Shown: positions 32,551 to 41,517, counted from the first letter of the stretch. The stretch is DNA of 56,076 bases from Kiritimatiellia bacterium (GCA_024694365.1 JAILJX010000012.1:1-56076), one strand, 5' to 3'. Made by a program: numbers and translations. Notes: generated by a model not told the origin, from the letters alone.

Positions 32551-35441
32551 CAGCGCTGCCTTTCTTGATTGCAACTCTTTCCGTCTCCCCAGCTGACGTG
32601 TCGGCGAAACTTTCGGAGCAGCTGCTTTCGACCTCGCCCGACAGCTATTCCCCGCAGGGATACAGGGCTCCGAAAACGTACGGAGCCCACGAGTATATCC
32701 ACTATTCCGTCGCTTCTCTGTGGGTGAATGCGCTGGAATGTGCCAGGCTATCGGGTGACAGGGCGCTGGAGAAGAGACTTGTCGATTTCTTTGAGCCGGC
32801 CTACGGTGAGAAAAGCGCATGGATGAACGGCTATCGCCATGTCGACATGGCGATAGTCGGGGCGATTCCTCTCGAGATCGCGATTTTGACCGGAGACGAG
32901 CGAGCCAAGAAGCTCGGCCTTCGTTACGCCGATCGCCAGTGGGATGAGCCGAGGGAGGGGATGGACTGGTGCGAGAAGCTGTACGACCCCATCCCTCTCG
33001 CCGAGCGACATGCAAACTGGGAGAAAGGATACAGTCCGGAGACGCGTCTTTGGCTTGACGACATGTACATGATGACTCTTCTTCAAGGGAAGGCGTATCG
33101 CCTTACGGGGGAGAGAAAATACATCGAGCGCGCCGCGAAGGAGATGTGCCTTTATCTCGATAGACTGCCGCGTCCCGATGGCCTGTTCAACCATGCTCCT
33201 GAAGCGCCTTTTGCCTGGGGACGCGGGAACGGATGGTTGGCGGCTGCGATGGCGATGAATCTGTCGGATCTTCCCGTGGATTCTCCCTGGCGCGCTCCGA
33301 TACTCGAGGGCTACAGGAAAATGATGGCGTCGCTTTTGAAATGGCAGAGGTCGGATGGACTTTGGGGGCAGCTTGTTGACGATCCCGAAAGTTACAGCGA
33401 AACGAGCGCGACGGCGATGTTCGCATATGCGTTTGCGGAGGGGGCGAAAGCCGGAGTGCTCGGCCCGGAATATCTTGCTGCCGCCGAGAGGGCTTACAAT
33501 GCCCTTGTCGCAAAACTCGATGATTTCGGCAACATTCCGGACGTCTGCGTCGGGACCGGATGGAAGAACAGCCGCCATCACTATCTCTCGAGACCCAAAG
33601 CCAACGGCGATCCGCATGGTCAAGCTCCCATGATGTGGCTTTGCCGCGCACTGATGGGGCGTCCTGCGCTTTCCGTCGGCGAGCGGATCATTCCTCAGGG
33701 TTCTTGCGTTGCGCCTAATGGCGACAGGCTTGAGGTCACCACAAAATGCTTGCGGCTTGACGGAAAGGCGATGATTCCTCTGATGGGCGAGATTCACTAT
33801 TCCAGGGTTCCGAGGGAAGAGTGGGCGAGGTCTCTGAAAACCATGAAAGAAGGCGGAATCTCCATCGTCTCGACCTATGTTTTCTGGAACCACCATGAAT
33901 GGAACGAAGGGGTGTTCGATTTTTCCGGGAATCGTGACCTTAATGCGTTTCTCTCCGAAGTTGCGAAGGCGGGCATGTGGGCCATCGTGAGAATCGGCCC
34001 CTGGGACCATGGTGAATGCAGGGAGGGCGGACTTCCTGATTGGCTGGTGGAGCGGTATCCCCGCAAGGTTCTCCGTTCCCGCGACAGGCGATTCATGGCC
34101 GAGGTGGAAAAGTTTTGGACGCGACTCTTTCCGGAGGTAGAGATGCATTTGTGGAAAAACGGAGGCCCGTTGATTGGCGTCCAGCTCGAAAACGAGAGCA
34201 GTGGTCCGTGGGAATACTATATGGCACTTAAGGACCTTGCCGTAAAGATCGGCTTCGACGTCCCGATGTACACGAGGACGGGCTGGCCGGAACTGAACGG
34301 CACCGAAGGGGATTTCGGGGCGATGATACCTTTTTATGGCGACTACGCCGAAGGTTTTTGGGACAGGGAGCTGAAGTCCATGCCCGGCGGCTACAGAAAT
34401 TCCTTCATCATGAAATCTGCGAGGACTTCCTCTGTCATCGCTACCGACCTGTTAGACGCACAGACAGCCGAGGATGCCAAAGAGGCGGTGAAATATCCGT
34501 ATTTCACTTGCGAGCTGGGGGGAGGGATGGCGTCGAGTTATCACAGACGCCTCAACATGGAGCCGATGGACGCTTTTGCCATGAGTGTCGTGAAACTCGG
34601 CAGCGGATCCAATCTGCCTGGCTACTACATGTATCACGGAGGTTCCAATCCGACAGACGCCGGCGTCAACATGGCGGAGAGTCAGCGCGGAAAATTCACA
34701 AATTGGAACGATCTCCCGATTGTGAGCTACGAGTTTCAGGCGCCCGTCAGCGAATTCGGAGAGCCTCAGTACGGATATTGGCTTCTGAAAGCGCTCGGCG
34801 ATTTCTGCCGCGAATACGGAGAAGAGTTGGCTGTCGAGGATCCTGTGTTCTTGAGCGGACATGAAACGAAGCGCGGACGTTTCGTGTTCCACAACGATTA
34901 CGTCAGGCGCCTCAATCCCGAAGGCGAGTGTTGGATCGGAATCGAGAAGGACGGAAAGGTCGAGAGGATATTGGACGGCCGGGCGCTTATGGCGGCGCCG
35001 CGTGTTTGCGGACCGTACTGCACTTGCACGGCCGGGGAGAATCTCATGTTCAGCGTCAAGGATCTGAAGCTTCTGAAGCCGGCAGGAGCGGCGCCGAAAA
35101 TCGCGATGGGACCGAACAAGGCGGCGACTCCGCCCGATGAATCCGCATGGGAAGGGGCTGCGGTATATGAAGTCCCGTTCAACGGCATGGCGAATATGCT
35201 GGAAATCGCCTACGAGGGCGATATGGCCCGGCTCTATGCAGACGGAATGCTCGTCCAGGACGACTTCTGGAAAGGGAAGCCTCTGCGTTTTGCATTGAGG
35301 CGACTCCCCGCAGGGACCAGGAAATTGATTCTCAAGGTTCTCCCTTGGGGCGAGGGCGCGAAGGAGTCCATATTCATAGACCTTCCGGCGCACCTGCAGA
35401 CAGCTGAAACATGTGCGGAGGACGCAGTTGCACATCTCTAA
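32547..35441 (+). CDS. GH105-GH35 fusion: unsaturated rhamnogalacturonyl hydrolase plus beta-galactosidase
   Basis: A single 964-residue chain with two glycosidase domains. Residues about 40-380 match GH105/GH88-type (alpha/alpha)6 barrels that remove unsaturated uronic acids from pectin fragments; the catalytic Asp pair is in RLWLDDMYMM, and GHGQAPMMWL-like ends are present. Residues about 385-800 match GH35 beta-galactosidase: MGEIHYSRVPREEW, VFWNHHEWNEGVFDF, acid/base E550 in QLENE and nucleophile E656 in TCELGGG. A beta-sandwich tail follows. The N-terminus has only a weak signal. ATG overlaps the ACP stop. The pair suits rhamnogalacturonan I carrying galactan side chains. Confidence 0.9.
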   Translation: MTALPFLIATLSVSPADVSAKLSEQLLSTSPDSYSPQGYRAPKTYGAHEYIHYSVASLWVNALECARLSGDRALEKRLVDFFEPAYGEKSAWMNGYRHVDMAIVGAIPLEIAILTGDERAKKLGLRYADRQWDEPREGMDWCEKLYDPIPLAERHANWEKGYSPETRLWLDDMYMMTLLQGKAYRLTGERKYIERAAKEMCLYLDRLPRPDGLFNHAPEAPFAWGRGNGWLAAAMAMNLSDLPVDSPWRAPILEGYRKMMASLLKWQRSDGLWGQLVDDPESYSETSATAMFAYAFAEGAKAGVLGPEYLAAAERAYNALVAKLDDFGNIPDVCVGTGWKNSRHHYLSRPKANGDPHGQAPMMWLCRALMGRPALSVGERIIPQGSCVAPNGDRLEVTTKCLRLDGKAMIPLMGEIHYSRVPREEWARSLKTMKEGGISIVSTYVFWNHHEWNEGVFDFSGNRDLNAFLSEVAKAGMWAIVRIGPWDHGECREGGLPDWLVERYPRKVLRSRDRRFMAEVEKFWTRLFPEVEMHLWKNGGPLIGVQLENESSGPWEYYMALKDLAVKIGFDVPMYTRTGWPELNGTEGDFGAMIPFYGDYAEGFWDRELKSMPGGYRNSFIMKSARTSSVIATDLLDAQTAEDAKEAVKYPYFTCELGGGMASSYHRRLNMEPMDAFAMSVVKLGSGSNLPGYYMYHGGSNPTDAGVNMAESQRGKFTNWNDLPIVSYEFQAPVSEFGEPQYGYWLLKALGDFCREYGEELAVEDPVFLSGHETKRGRFVFHNDYVRRLNPEGECWIGIEKDGKVERILDGRALMAAPRVCGPYCTCTAGENLMFSVKDLKLLKPAGAAPKIAMGPNKAATPPDESAWEGAAVYEVPFNGMANMLEIAYEGDMARLYADGMLVQDDFWKGKPLRFALRRLPAGTRKLILKVLPWGEGAKESIFIDLPAHLQTAETCAEDAVAHL

Positions 35442-35456
35442 CAAATTTGATAAACT
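35428..35456 (+). promoter_or_regulatory. Promoter of ahpC
   Basis: TTGCAC at 35428-35433, 17-bp spacer, TAAACT at 35451-35456, overlapping the end of the fusion hydrolase gene. The ahpC ATG at 35521 is about 58 nt downstream, with AAGGAAGG before it. Confidence 0.5.
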
Positions 35457-35520
35457 ATTTTCCGTTTTCCGCAAGGGGCGGTAAACGTCAAACATGCATA
35501 ACAAGGAAGGAAAGAACGAC

Positions 35521-36084
35521 ATGTCTCTCATCAACAAGGAAGTCTCCGATTTTTCGGTGCAGGCTTACCAGAACAACAACTTCAAGACTGTGACCAAGGC
35601 TGACATCAAGGGGAAGTGGAGCGTATTCTTCTTCTATCCTGCGGACTTTACGTTCGTCTGCCCGACGGAGCTTGAGGACCTCCAGAACATCTACGGAAAG
35701 TTCCAGACCGCAGGATGCGAAGTCTATTCCGTAAGCTGCGACACCCACTTCGTCCACAAGGCCTGGCACGACCACTCCGAGCGCATCTCGAAGATATCCT
35801 ATCCGATGCTCGCCGATCCGACTCAGGCTCTCGCGCGCGACTTCGAGGTCTTGATCGCCGATGCCGGTCTCGCCGAGCGCGGAACGTTCATCGTAAACCC
35901 CGAGTGCAAGATCGTCGCCTATGAAATCAACAGCGGCAATGTCGGGCGCAACGCCGACGAGCTCTTCCGCAAGCTCCAGGCTTGCCAGTTCGTCCATGAG
36001 CACGGCGACGAAGTCTGCCCCGCGAAGTGGCAGCCGGGAGCCGCGACGCTCAAGCCTTCGCTCGACCTCGTAGGCCAGCTGTAA
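35521..36084 (+). CDS. ahpC: Alkyl hydroperoxide reductase AhpC (2-Cys peroxiredoxin)
   Basis: Reduces H2O2 and organic peroxides in the cytoplasm. The 187 residues carry the peroxidatic Cys in FTFVCPTE and the resolving Cys in EVCPAKW, with the typical order of a Prx1/AhpC enzyme. The ATG at 35521 (MSLINKEVSDF) has AAGGAAGG upstream; an in-frame ATG at 35494 would add 9 residues. It is 14 nt ahead of its likely electron donor, an AhpF-like reductase. Confidence 0.97.
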   Translation: MSLINKEVSDFSVQAYQNNNFKTVTKADIKGKWSVFFFYPADFTFVCPTELEDLQNIYGKFQTAGCEVYSVSCDTHFVHKAWHDHSERISKISYPMLADPTQALARDFEVLIADAGLAERGTFIVNPECKIVAYEINSGNVGRNADELFRKLQACQFVHEHGDEVCPAKWQPGAATLKPSLDLVGQL

Positions 36085-36098
36085 GGGAACGTACATAA

Positions 36099-37733
36099 AT
36101 GGACAACCATCTTTACGATGCGGTTGTGATCGGCGGCGGGCCTGCGGGCCTGACCGCCGCTCTCTATCTGGCGCGCGCGTGCTACCGCGTAATCGTTGTC
36201 GAAAAGGAAAAGTTCGGCGGACAGATCACGATCACAAGCGAAGTCGTCAACTATCCTGGCGTAAAGCGCGCATCCGGCGATGAGCTGACGAGGGACATGC
36301 AACGCCAGGCCGAATCGTTCGGAGCCGAGTTTCTTCTGGCCGAGGTGACCGGTCTTGATCTTTCCGGCGACGTGAAAAAAGTCGTCACGTCTCGCGGGAC
36401 GCTTGAATGCTTTGGCGTCATACTTGCCACGGGCGCCCACCCGCGAATGATCGGATTCCCCGGTGAAGCGGACTTCCGTGGGCACGGCGTCGCTTATTGC
36501 GCCACATGCGACGGCGAGTTTTTCACCGGCAAGGACGTGTTTGTCGTCGGAGGCGGATTCGCCGCGGCGGAAGAGTCGGTGTTCCTGACAAAGTATGCGA
36601 GAAGCGTGACGGTTCTTGTGAGGGAAGGTGATTTTACGTGCGCCGCCGCGACAGCTGATGGCGCAAAGAACCATCCCAAGGTCAAGGTTCTCTACAATAC
36701 CGAGGTCGTTAAGGTCGAGGGCGATTCGCTTCTGCGTAAAATCGTCTACAGGAACGCAAAAACCGGCGAGACGACTTCGTTTTCGCCGCAGGACGGGGGA
36801 AACTTCGGCGTGTTCGTGTTCGCGGGGTACGAACCCGAGACGGCGCTCGTGAAAGGAATTTGCGAACTTGATCCGCACGGATATGTGGTTACAGACCGCT
36901 CCCAGAAGACGTCGGTTGACGGCGTGTACGCCGCAGGGGACGTGTGCATCAAGCCTCTGAGGCAGGTCGTTACGGCGGTGGGCGACGGGGCGCTTGCGGC
37001 CACCGAGGTCGAGAAGTGGGCGGCTGCGATGCAGAAGAAGACAGGTATGAAGCCGAATGCCAAGGTCCATACGGCGGCAGTTCACAGGCCTGTGGATTCA
37101 TCTCCCGGTCCGGTAGGGAAGGCATCTTCGGGGCCTATCGACGCTGACATGCTTGCACAGCTCCAGACTGTCTTCCAGCGCATGCAAAATCCACTGCTCC
37201 TCTCTCTTGCTCTCGATTCGCGACCTGTATCTTCTGAACTCAAGTCGTATATGGAGACTCTTGCAGGAGCGACAGACAAGCTTTCTGTCCGTGTCGAGGA
37301 TGCTTCAGGCGTTTCCGCGGAGGAGCTTCCGCGCGCAAGAGTGTGCCGTCCGGACGGATCGTGGACCGGTCTTGCGTTTCATGGGGTCCCTGGCGGACAC
37401 GAATTCACGTCGTTCGTCCTGGGCCTCTACAACGCTGCCGGGCCTGGCCAGCCGATCGACCCGGCTCTCAAAGCAAGGGTCGAGGCTATATCGTCTCCGG
37501 TCGACATGAAGATTATGGTTTCGCTTTCGTGCACAATGTGCCCCGATCTTGTTGTCGCTGCTCAGCGCATGGCGTCGCTCAACGCAAACGTCACGGTCGA
37601 CGTATACGATCTCAACCACTTTCCGGCCATGAAAGACCGGTATCAGGTCATGAGTGTTCCGTGCTTTGTCATAAACGGAGGAGCGCCGCATTTTGGCAAG
37701 AAAGATATTTCGGCACTTTTGGAGTTGATTTGA
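36099..37733 (+). CDS. Domain-permuted AhpF-like reductase (thioredoxin reductase core with C-terminal Trx-fold tandem)
   Basis: A 544-residue flavoprotein that should pass electrons from NAD(P)H to AhpC. The N-terminal 320 residues are a thioredoxin-reductase core: GGGPAGLTAALYLAR for FAD, the redox pair in YCATCDGEF (C134, C137), VVGGGFAAAEES for NAD(P)H and YAAGDV. The last ~190 residues resemble the AhpF N-terminal tandem thioredoxin-fold module, with CTMC at 478-481. Classical AhpF has this module first, so the order is reversed here. A Pro/Ser-rich linker (about 325-355) joins them. It lies 14 nt after ahpC. Confidence 0.9.
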   Translation: MDNHLYDAVVIGGGPAGLTAALYLARACYRVIVVEKEKFGGQITITSEVVNYPGVKRASGDELTRDMQRQAESFGAEFLLAEVTGLDLSGDVKKVVTSRGTLECFGVILATGAHPRMIGFPGEADFRGHGVAYCATCDGEFFTGKDVFVVGGGFAAAEESVFLTKYARSVTVLVREGDFTCAAATADGAKNHPKVKVLYNTEVVKVEGDSLLRKIVYRNAKTGETTSFSPQDGGNFGVFVFAGYEPETALVKGICELDPHGYVVTDRSQKTSVDGVYAAGDVCIKPLRQVVTAVGDGALAATEVEKWAAAMQKKTGMKPNAKVHTAAVHRPVDSSPGPVGKASSGPIDADMLAQLQTVFQRMQNPLLLSLALDSRPVSSELKSYMETLAGATDKLSVRVEDASGVSAEELPRARVCRPDGSWTGLAFHGVPGGHEFTSFVLGLYNAAGPGQPIDPALKARVEAISSPVDMKIMVSLSCTMCPDLVVAAQRMASLNANVTVDVYDLNHFPAMKDRYQVMSVPCFVINGGAPHFGKKDISALLELI

Positions 37734-37735
37734 AA

Positions 37736-38839
37736 ATGCACAGGATTCTTGTGATAAACCCAGGGTCCACTTCTACGAAAGTCAGCCTTTTCGAGGATGA
37801 GAAATCCGTCTTTGAACGGAGCCTTTTCCACGATGCTCCCGAACTGCTCCGTTACCCTCACGTTAACGGACAGATGGAGTTCAGGCGAGGCGTCATACTG
37901 GACGTGCTGAAAGCCGAGGGGATCGATCCGGCTTCGATCGACGCGTTTGCGGGACGAGGCGGCAGTGCACACACGCAGCCCGGCGGTCTTGTGAGAATCG
38001 ACAGGCGGCTCTATGACGATACCGTTGCTGCTGTAGGCGGATCCGAGCATCCTGCGAAACTTGGCGTCATGCTGGCGTGGTCTTTTGCCGAGCAATACGG
38101 GAAAAGCGCATTCACGATCGATCCTACCAACGTCGATGAATTCTCCGATCTTGCGCGCATTACCGGCATAAAGGGTGTGTATCGCGTTTCCCACTCCCAC
38201 GTTCTCAATCAAAGGGCCGTCGCCAAGTTCCATTGCGCTCGGAGCGGACTCGAATACACCGAATCGAACTTCATCGTCGCGCATGTCGACGGAGGGATAA
38301 CCGTCGCTGCGCATGAGAAGGGGAAGATGATCGACGGAAACATGGGTGCGGATGGCGAAGGCGCCTTTTCACCTACGCGCATCGGGTCGGTTCCTGTGCT
38401 TGCCGTATTGGACTACCTCGAGACCCACACACCTGAGGAGCTCAGGCTGAAGTGTTCCCGCGCAGGGGGGTTTGTGGACATTTTCGGCACGTCAGACTCT
38501 GATGCCATCCATGCGCTCGTTGAGAAAGGCGACCCAAAGGCGACGCTTGTGTGGAACGCCATGATATACCAGACGGCGAAGATGATCGGCGCCATGGCGG
38601 CGGCGCTTTCCGGGAAAGTGGACGCGATACTTCTGACGGGCGGGCTTTTGCGGTTCCGCGATGTTGAGACGTCAATTCGCGGGAGGTGCGGTTTCATCGC
38701 TCCTGTTTTCTCCTATCCCGGCGAGATGGAGCAGGAAGCTCTTGCCATCCCTGCGCTCAAGGCTCTCCGCGGCGAGATAGAACCGCATACATATTCGGGC
38801 CGTGACGTGTGGCAGGGCTTTGGCGGGATGGATCTGTGA
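37736..38839 (+). CDS. buk: Butyrate kinase
   Basis: Makes ATP and butyrate (or a branched-chain acid) from the acyl phosphate. The 367 residues belong to the acetokinase/ASKHA fold: NPGSTSTKVSLFEDE at the N-terminus, RGGSAHTQPGG, IDPTNVDEFSDLARITG, HVDGGITVAAHEKGKMIDGN and a C-terminal LTGGLLRF. These blocks and the length fit Buk, not acetate kinase. Start ATG 37736, 2 nt after the reductase stop. It pairs with a phosphotransacetylase-family gene downstream. Confidence 0.93.
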   Translation: MHRILVINPGSTSTKVSLFEDEKSVFERSLFHDAPELLRYPHVNGQMEFRRGVILDVLKAEGIDPASIDAFAGRGGSAHTQPGGLVRIDRRLYDDTVAAVGGSEHPAKLGVMLAWSFAEQYGKSAFTIDPTNVDEFSDLARITGIKGVYRVSHSHVLNQRAVAKFHCARSGLEYTESNFIVAHVDGGITVAAHEKGKMIDGNMGADGEGAFSPTRIGSVPVLAVLDYLETHTPEELRLKCSRAGGFVDIFGTSDSDAIHALVEKGDPKATLVWNAMIYQTAKMIGAMAAALSGKVDAILLTGGLLRFRDVETSIRGRCGFIAPVFSYPGEMEQEALAIPALKALRGEIEPHTYSGRDVWQGFGGMDL

Positions 38840-38869
38840 CGGACCGCGACTGCGGAATGGAGGTTGTCA

Positions 38870-39694
38870 ATGGGGCTCAAGGACAGGATCAGGGCAAAGG
38901 CCCGCACGTCTCTGAAGCGTATAGTTCTTCCGGAGGGAGATGAGCCGCGCACTGTCGTTGCGGCGGAGATCATACGCAAGGAGGGCTTGGCGGAGCCCGT
39001 TTTGCTGACGCGCGAATCGATGGCGAGTCCTGCAGGTGCGGCGTTCTCGGCAGAAGTCGCAGAGGCGATTTATGCCTTGAGAAGCCACAAGGGGGTCACA
39101 CAGGAGGAGGCGAAGGCGCTCGCCGCAGACCCTATGTACTTTGGGATGATGATGGTCAAACTCGGCAAAGCCGACGGACTCGTCTCGGGCGCAATCCATT
39201 CCACCGGTGAGATGTTGCGCCCTGCGTTGCAGCTTGTGAAGACGGCGCCGGGCATGAAGCTTGTCTCTTCAAGCTTCCTTATTGAATGTCGCGACCGATC
39301 TGTCGGAAAGGATGGCTTTGTCGTATATGCAGATTGCGTGGTGAACCCCAATCCCGATGCAGAATCCCTTCGTCATATTGCACGGGCCAGTGCCGATACG
39401 GCGCGCACGCTTGCAGGCATAGCCGAGCCGAAAATCGCCATGCTGGGCGAAGTCCCGTTCGACGAAGCTGTAGAAAGTGGCGCAAACGTGTTCATTTTCC
39501 CCGATCTCCAGGCTGGAAACATCTGCTACAAGATAACGGAACGGCTCTGCGGCGCCACTGGTTTCGCGGTCCTGCAGGGACTTGCCATGCCGTGCAACGA
39601 CCTCTCTCGCGGATGCAGTGTGGAGGATATCGTCGATACTGTCGCCGCTACGGCAGTACAGTCGATGCGGCCGCCGTTTCTATCTGTTTCGTAG
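38870..39694 (+). CDS. Compact phosphotransacetylase (Pta/Ptb family)
   Basis: Transfers an acyl group between CoA and phosphate. The 274 residues contain the PTA_PTB blocks IVLPEGDEPRTVVAAEII, ADGLVSGAIHSTGEMLRPALQ, NVFIFPDLQAGNICYKI and NDLSRGCSVEDI with the catalytic Ser-Arg and Asp. It is about 50 residues shorter than usual: after PKIAML the SxSTKGS motif and its helix are missing, and the next block runs directly through GEVPFDEAVESGANVF. Pta blocks fit better than Ptb, but the buk neighbour suggests butyryl or propionyl-CoA. ATG 38870 has GGAGG about 6 nt upstream. Confidence 0.88.
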   Translation: MGLKDRIRAKARTSLKRIVLPEGDEPRTVVAAEIIRKEGLAEPVLLTRESMASPAGAAFSAEVAEAIYALRSHKGVTQEEAKALAADPMYFGMMMVKLGKADGLVSGAIHSTGEMLRPALQLVKTAPGMKLVSSSFLIECRDRSVGKDGFVVYADCVVNPNPDAESLRHIARASADTARTLAGIAEPKIAMLGEVPFDEAVESGANVFIFPDLQAGNICYKITERLCGATGFAVLQGLAMPCNDLSRGCSVEDIVDTVAATAVQSMRPPFLSVS

Positions 39695-39732
39695 CTTCTA
39701 TTTTCTTCCAAGGTCAAATATCATTTGCCTGT

Positions 39733-39741
39733 GGATGACTG
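39733..39741. repeat. Target site duplication, left copy
   Basis: GGATGACTG directly abuts the left end of the insertion sequence and is repeated exactly at 41470-41478 on the other side. A 9-bp duplication suits the IS4 family and indicates a recent, unrearranged insertion. Confidence 0.9.
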
Positions 39742-41469
39742 CTGGAGTTTCACGATTTTCTGAGTGCTGAATCACACTTCGCCCTTATAAATTAAGGATG
39801 AAGTGCATTTAGACTAGTGTAATAAGTGTTTTGTCTGAGGAGGCAGCGTTAGCCCGCTCCGATGAAGGCTAGATCATCCCAGCCCGGCAGGTCTGGTTGG
39901 CTGTCCGTTGGAGGCTTGGGTCTGGTTACGGACTTCGACTTCCATGTGCCATAGCGCGAGAACGCGCGCCTTATTCCGTCTGCGAGGGCGTAGAGGAAGA
40001 ACTCAGGCACGTCGTTGAACCGCTTGTGCATGAGTTCGAGGTGCGCGACGAGCAGGTCCTTCCTGACGCCCCGGCCGAGCCATGCCGCGGTGAAGTACGC
40101 CGACACCAGGACTAGCGCCGACATGTTGCGCCAGCTGGCGTAGGACATCACGCGTATGTTCTCGAAGCCGTAGCACTGCTTGACGAAGCGTATCGTCTCC
40201 TCGACCCTCCATCGCGAGAGGTATCCCTCCACGACCTGCCAGAGGGCCTTGTACGAGTGGTCCGTTCCGTCTCTGCCCTCGCTTTGGAGCTTTTCGTTGA
40301 CCGCGAGGTTCGTCAGCAGCATCATCGGGGCCTTGCCGAACCCCCTGACGACGACGAGCCTCAGCTCCTCGTCGCGCCAGGGAAGCTTCACGGGCATGAC
40401 GCCGAAATCTATCTTGCAGTGCGTCTCCTTGCCTTGCGAATCGTACTTCACGACGGTCTTGTACTGCATGACGCACTGGCCCGCGAGCCATGTGTTGGGC
40501 TTGGGCTTCTTCCAGCTGACGAGGTTGCGTTCCTTCATGCGCGTGATGAACTTCCTGTCGTTGTCCAGATAGTAGTCGTAGAGCGCGGGCCTGTCTCCGC
40601 CGCGGTCGTATACGCGTATGCCTTTGCCGTCCGTCGCCTTGTCTATCGCGCGCATGACATCGAGCACCTCCTCGTTCTCCCCCTTGTGTCCCTCTGCGTT
40701 GGACGACCACAGCTTCAGGGCGAGCGGCACGGTCTTCCTGGATCCGGACCTGCACGCAACGGCCATGCAGCCGTGGTAGCCCCGCGTCTTGACGACCTCG
40801 TCCTTCGACGACCTGCTCGCGTCCCTGACCAGCGTCAGGTTCTCCATCTTCCTCGCGTGCGGCTTGCAGACTTCGGTGGGGTCTACTATCACGAGCGTGT
40901 TCTTGTCGACGAATCTCTTCGCGTCTGCCATGACAGCCTCGTGCAGGTCCCTGTCCAGGCCGTCCTCCTGGAGGTTCCTGCTCAGTCGGTTCTCTACGCT
41001 GCGGTGCCTGCCCTCGGAGTCGACTGCGCGCACTATGTCCGTGAGCACGGTGTCTCCCGTAGACTGTATTCCGTAGACCATGTCGCGTATGAACTTGTTC
41101 CGCGGCTTGGAAAAACCGTGAAACAATTTCACCATAAAATCGTCGAGTTGCCCTCGCGTTTTCCACGCGATTATGCTATTATTCACAGTGCTGTCCTTTC
41201 TTTTGCGTGTTTATTGAACACGGGTATTATACCCGAAACAGCGAAGAAACGGACAGCGTTTGTTTTCTCCGCTGCGCCTCAGCGCAGGGCCGGAGTCGTC
41301 GCGTTCTGCGAGGCGAGCTCAGGCCCGGAGCCGAAATTGCTCGCCTCAATCGGATCAAAGAAGATTCGGCGTGGCGATTTGATTTCGCAAGATATGCGCC
41401 AGAAGACCCCAAAAAGCGCGCGTCCGCTTAAAATGCCGCGCTCGGTGGCGAAAAATCGTGAAACTCCAG
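39742..41469 (-). mobile_element. IS4-family insertion sequence, 1728 bp
   Basis: The ends carry perfect 18-bp terminal inverted repeats: CTGGAGTTTCACGATTTT at 39742-39759 and its reverse complement at 41452-41469. One transposase gene reads on the minus strand. The 9-bp target duplications at 39733-39741 and 41470-41478 fix the borders. The 283 nt between the transposase start and the right end hold no gene; only a TATAAT on the minus strand at 41226-41231, inside a CGGGTAT-ATACCCG palindrome, stands out as a transposase promoter. The 107 nt at the left end hold no gene. Confidence 0.96.
39849..41186 (-). CDS. IS4-family DDE transposase
   Basis: Catalyses cut-and-paste movement of the surrounding element. 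The 445 residues have the acidic triad D102 (VIVDPTEV), D194 (VYDRGGDR) and E329, and the YREK signature of the IS4 family is exact: Y322-2-R325-3-E329-6-K336. The start is GTG 41186 with AAAGGA 8 nt upstream. The frame is intact, so the element may still be active. Confidence 0.95.
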   Translation of the reverse strand: MNNSIIAWKTRGQLDDFMVKLFHGFSKPRNKFIRDMVYGIQSTGDTVLTDIVRAVDSEGRHRSVENRLSRNLQEDGLDRDLHEAVMADAKRFVDKNTLVIVDPTEVCKPHARKMENLTLVRDASRSSKDEVVKTRGYHGCMAVACRSGSRKTVPLALKLWSSNAEGHKGENEEVLDVMRAIDKATDGKGIRVYDRGGDRPALYDYYLDNDRKFITRMKERNLVSWKKPKPNTWLAGQCVMQYKTVVKYDSQGKETHCKIDFGVMPVKLPWRDEELRLVVVRGFGKAPMMLLTNLAVNEKLQSEGRDGTDHSYKALWQVVEGYLSRWRVEETIRFVKQCYGFENIRVMSYASWRNMSALVLVSAYFTAAWLGRGVRKDLLVAHLELMHKRFNDVPEFFLYALADGIRRAFSRYGTWKSKSVTRPKPPTDSQPDLPGWDDLAFIGAG

Positions 41470-41478
41470 GGATGACTG
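41470..41478. repeat. Target site duplication, right copy
   Basis: GGATGACTG immediately after the right inverted repeat, identical to the copy at 39733-39741. Confidence 0.9.
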
Positions 41479-41481
41479 GAA

Positions 41482-41511
41482 TTGACTAGAAGTGCCTGAA
41501 TGTGCTATAAT
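41482..41511 (+). promoter_or_regulatory. Promoter of the giant lipoprotein gene
   Basis: TTGACT at 41482-41487, 18-bp spacer, TATAAT at 41506-41511. The -35 begins 4 bp after the IS target duplication, so the insertion spared the promoter but removed anything normally upstream of it. Confidence 0.75.
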
Positions 41512-41517
41512 TGGCAC

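Noticed and set aside
38870..39694. Calling the gene a pseudogene because of the missing segment
   Set aside because: The frame is intact, the catalytic block remains, and it sits in a sensible position after buk; a compact functional enzyme is equally possible.
41219..41239. Palindrome CGGGTAT-ATACCCG as the end of the insertion sequence
   Set aside because: The true ends are fixed by the 18-bp inverted repeats and the 9-bp target duplications; the palindrome is internal, near the transposase promoter.
40003..41489. Long open frames on both strands within the insertion sequence, in addition to the transposase
   Set aside because: Shadows of the transposase; only the minus-strand frame with the D102, D194, E329 and YREK residues has family features.
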